DNA from: Sphingomonadales bacterium
GTDB taxonomy: Bacteria; Pseudomonadota; Alphaproteobacteria; Sphingomonadales; Sphingomonadaceae
NCBI GenBank assembly: GCA_020200935.1
Contig: JAIVHR010000178.1
Span: 1 to 7,526, forward strand
DNA length: 7,526 nucleotides
Direction: 5' to 3'
The notes beneath the pieces were generated by a model that worked only from the letters and a program-made list of their open reading frames with translations, made no database searches and was not told the DNA's origin. Each line of letters opens with the position of its first letter. Within the stretch, counting starts at the first letter, position 1. The position numbers and the translations under genes are program-made. Shown piece by piece: positions 5,292 to 7,526 of the stretch.

Positions 5292-7265
5292 ATGATGCGC
5301 GAAGCCGGGCCGCTGCGCATCATCGCAACCGCCGCCTTGCTGTTCATCGCGCTGCTGATGGCGCGATTCAGTTGGGACATGCGGTTCGTCAACGAGATCG
5401 AGCGCGTGCTGTTCGACATCCGCGCGACCTACGCGATGGAGCAGGTGCCGCCCGACGAACGCATCGCGATCATTTTCTATGACGAGAATACACTGTTCAA
5501 TACCGGCGTCCGGTCGCCGCTCGACCGCGAGATCCTCGCCAAAGCCTTGGTCGCGCTCGACGGCATGGGCGCGCGCGCGATCGGCGTCGACATTCTGATC
5601 GACCAGCCGACCGAAAATGATGCGCTGCTCGCCGAAACGCTGCGCGCGATGGAGACGCCGACCTACCTCCCGGTCGTGCTCAGCGCGTTCAATCCCGACG
5701 AGATCCAGCCCGCGCAGGAAGATTTCATGAACGAATTCTTCGCCCGGGTGGACACCGAGGCGATAGAAAGGGCCAGCGTCTATCTGCGCGCAGACGAAGA
5801 TAATGTGGCGCGCAGCTGGCCGCCCCAGCCCGAGGGCCTTCCGCCGCTGATGGCGCACCGGCTGGCGCCCGGCCACGACGCCTTCCGCCGCTATGACGGG
5901 AGCGTCGCCTATCGCAGCCAGCTCTATCAGAATGACCCGATTTTCCTCAAGCTGCCGATCGACATGATCGCCGAGATGGGCGCCGATCCGCTCGCCGTCG
6001 AACTCATCGCGCCGCAGATCGAGGGACGCTTTGTGCTCGTCGGCACCGACCTTGCCGATCGCGACCGGTTCATGACGCCCTTCACCCGGGTCAACGGCAC
6101 GGGCACGATTCCGGGGGTCGAAATTCATGCGCATCTGCTCGCCCAGATGCTCGACGGCGTGATGTTCAATCCGATGACGCCCGCGATGCTCTGGCCGCTG
6201 GCGATCCTCGTCGTCCTGCTCGGGGCGCTGACCAGCCTGTCCGACTTGCGGCTCTGGAAGCTCGGCATATTGATCATCGTCCAGGCGGGCTTCGTTCTTG
6301 TCATGCCGTTCGCGTTCCACAATTGGGGCATGGATACGCAGACGCTGCCGGTGTTCGGCTGGGTCGCCGGTTGGGTGATCGCCTTCTCGGCGGTCGGCGC
6401 GGCGGCGCGGTCCGTCGGCGCGGAAAAGCGCCAGTTCGTCACCGGCGCGCTCGGCAAATACCTCCCCGGCGATGTCGCCCGGCAGCTCCTGAACGATCCC
6501 GACCGTTTGGCGCTGCATGGCGAAAAGCGCGTCATCTACGCGATGTTCACCGATCTCCAGGGCTTCACCAAGCTCAGCCATTCGATCGCGCCGGAAATGG
6601 TCGCGACACTGCTCAACAAATATCTCGACATGCTCAGCAAGGCTGTGCTCGACCATGGCGGCACGCTCGACAAATTCGTCGGCGACGCGATCGTCGCCTT
6701 CTGGGGCGCGCCGATCTCGCGACCCGACGACAAGGAACGCGCGGCGCAATGCGCCGTCGCCGCCTACAAGATCGGCGAACAATTCCGCGAGGAAACGCCC
6801 GAAGGCGTGCCGCCGATCGGCGAAACCCGCGTCGGCCTGCATTGCGGCGAGGCGATCGTCGGCAATTTCGGCGGCCAGAACCGGATGCAATATACCGCGC
6901 TCGGCGATGCGATGAATACCGCCGCGCGGCTCGAAAGCGCCAACAAGCAAACGGGGTCGACAATTCTGGTCAGCAAACAGGCGACAGAAGGCGTTGAAAC
7001 GATTGCTTTTCGGCCTCTCGGCAGGGTAACATTGTCGGGCCGGTCGACGCCGGTGGAAGTCTATGAACCTGTGCTCGAGATCACCGAGGGTTCAGGGGAG
7101 AAGTTGCATGATCTGTGGCGGCGATTCGATGAAGGCGACACCACTGCGTTGGCTGAAATCGACACGCTCGCCCAGGATAATCCCGACGACGAAGCGCTCC
7201 GGCAAATGGCCGAGCGCCTGCACGAAACCGAACCAGGAGGCAGTTATGTTCTGCAAGGCAAATAG
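5292..7265 (+). CDS. CHASE2-domain transmembrane adenylate cyclase (class III)
   Basis: With the ATG at 5292 the protein has 657 residues. The start is uncertain: GTG 5286 and ATG 5295 are equally possible, and none has a good ribosome binding site. A membrane segment at about 9-25 leads into an extracytoplasmic CHASE2 sensor domain (about 27-292), recognisable from RSPLDREILAKAL, GARAIGVDILIDQP and PGVEIHAHLLAQML (from P274). Three more membrane segments follow at about 298-318, 323-346 and 352-372. This returns the chain to the cytoplasm for a class III cyclase domain at about 411-590. All key residues are present: metal-binding D421 (FTDLQGFT) and D465 (FVGD), purine-selecting K461 and T535, and transition-state N542 and R546 (GDAMNTAARLE). 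The Lys/Thr pair predicts ATP as substrate, hence cAMP as product. A soluble acidic tail of about 65 residues follows. The operon context suggests it senses an envelope condition together with the neighbouring exported proteins. Confidence 0.93.
   Translation: MMREAGPLRIIATAALLFIALLMARFSWDMRFVNEIERVLFDIRATYAMEQVPPDERIAIIFYDENTLFNTGVRSPLDREILAKALVALDGMGARAIGVDILIDQPTENDALLAETLRAMETPTYLPVVLSAFNPDEIQPAQEDFMNEFFARVDTEAIERASVYLRADEDNVARSWPPQPEGLPPLMAHRLAPGHDAFRRYDGSVAYRSQLYQNDPIFLKLPIDMIAEMGADPLAVELIAPQIEGRFVLVGTDLADRDRFMTPFTRVNGTGTIPGVEIHAHLLAQMLDGVMFNPMTPAMLWPLAILVVLLGALTSLSDLRLWKLGILIIVQAGFVLVMPFAFHNWGMDTQTLPVFGWVAGWVIAFSAVGAAARSVGAEKRQFVTGALGKYLPGDVARQLLNDPDRLALHGEKRVIYAMFTDLQGFTKLSHSIAPEMVATLLNKYLDMLSKAVLDHGGTLDKFVGDAIVAFWGAPISRPDDKERAAQCAVAAYKIGEQFREETPEGVPPIGETRVGLHCGEAIVGNFGGQNRMQYTALGDAMNTAARLESANKQTGSTILVSKQATEGVETIAFRPLGRVTLSGRSTPVEVYEPVLEITEGSGEKLHDLWRRFDEGDTTALAEIDTLAQDNPDDEALRQMAERLHETEPGGSYVLQGK
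7235..7240 (+). promoter_or_regulatory. Perfect Shine-Dalgarno sequence inside the end of the cyclase gene
   Basis: AGGAGG lies five bases before the ATG at 7246 and within the last codons of the cyclase gene. It is the strongest ribosome binding site in the window. It supports real, possibly high, translation of the overlapping downstream gene. Confidence 0.85.
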
Positions 7266-7526
7266 ATTCGGCGTCCTGCTGCTTGCCGGTGCCGCCATGG
7301 CATCGGTCTCGACCGCAGCGATCGCCGACGTACTCGTGACCCGATCGATCGGCGCCGCCGCGCGCGAATATCCGCGCGGCACGCGATTGGCCGACGATGC
7401 GGTGCTCACCATCACCCGCGGCGACAGCGTCACCGTGTTGACCTCGAACGGCACGCGGCAATTCCGCACCCCCGGCCGCTGGCGGGTCGACGGACGGCGC
7501 GTGCTCGCCAACGGCAATTTGAGCCG
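7246..7526 (+). CDS. Small exported protein, start only (cut by right edge); FecR-like beta-rich segment possible
   Basis: The ATG at 7246 opens a frame with no stop to the window edge (93 codons plus two bases), overlapping the cyclase gene by 20 bases in a different frame. Residues 1-27 form a signal peptide: Lys4 and Arg7, a hydrophobic stretch VLLLAGAAMASV, and a likely A-I-A cleavage before Asp28. The mature part begins DVLVTRSIGAAAREYPRG and continues with short strands and turns (LTITRGDSVTVLTSNGTRQF, then TPGRW). This resembles FecR-type or similar beta-strand periplasmic domains, in which a GD turn precedes a hydrophobic strand. That resemblance is my reading, not a search result. 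The ribosome binding site, signal peptide and overlap argue strongly for a real gene co-translated with the cyclase. It may be a periplasmic partner of the CHASE2 or CHAT protein. Confidence 0.85.
   Translation, partial: MFCKANRFGVLLLAGAAMASVSTAAIADVLVTRSIGAAAREYPRGTRLADDAVLTITRGDSVTVLTSNGTRQFRTPGRWRVDGRRVLANGNLS

Noticed and set aside
3794..5419. Antisense reading frame of 541 codons across the CHAT domain
   Set aside because: It has the same biased composition and no motifs, and it sits opposite a CHAT domain with intact catalytic motifs.
5094..6950. Antisense reading frame of 618 codons across the cyclase gene
   Set aside because: It lies wholly opposite well-identified CHASE2 and cyclase domains, is rich in Arg, Gly, Asp and His with no recognisable domain, and is the usual by-product of strong G/C bias at third codon positions.
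1..7526. tRNA, rRNA, CRISPR array, insertion sequence or attachment site
   Set aside because: I saw no cloverleaf-like sequence, no regularly spaced direct repeats, no transposase coding and no integrase-associated repeats. The only repeat element found is the intergenic palindrome at 589-736.

Overview
The window comes from a high-GC genome, apparently an alphaproteobacterium and most likely a sphingomonad. This is judged from the strong G/C bias at third codon positions, the intergenic TCATTGCGAGGAGC-type palindromic repeat, and a CHAT / CHASE2-cyclase gene pair that I associate with Sphingomonadales. The placement is inference from memory; no search was run. All genes read on the + strand.

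Layout. (1) Positions 2-574 hold the end of a coding region I do not recognise, probably truncated by the left edge. (2) Positions 575-864 are non-coding: a composite palindromic repeat (589-736), then a GC-rich inverted-repeat region and the leader of the next gene. (3) Positions 865-2034 encode SqdB, UDP-sulfoquinovose synthase, which makes the sulfonated sugar head group of sulfolipid (SQDG). (4) Positions 2035-2164 form a 130-base leader with a candidate -10 element and a good ribosome binding site. (5) Positions 2165-5218 encode an exported TPR-CHAT protein with an intact caspase-like His/Cys dyad. (6) Positions 5292-7265 (start uncertain) encode a CHASE2-domain membrane protein with a complete class III nucleotide cyclase domain. 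(7) From 7246 to the right edge runs the start of a third gene, for a small exported protein. It overlaps the cyclase gene by 20 bases and has a perfect AGGAGG ribosome binding site.

How the genes may work together. Genes 5-7 are tightly spaced and look like one operon. All three products expose a domain outside the cytoplasm: the CHAT protein and the last protein carry signal peptides, and CHASE2 is an extracytoplasmic sensor domain. The cyclase domain should face the cytoplasm and, from its Lys/Thr pair, should make cAMP. A reasonable hypothesis is an envelope-sensing circuit in which an exported caspase-like protease and/or the small exported protein controls a transmembrane cAMP-producing receptor. 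Parts of this arrangement are recurrent in genomes, but I know of no experimentally described function for the set. sqdB is probably a separate transcription unit. It appears here without the glycosyltransferase normally needed to finish SQDG.
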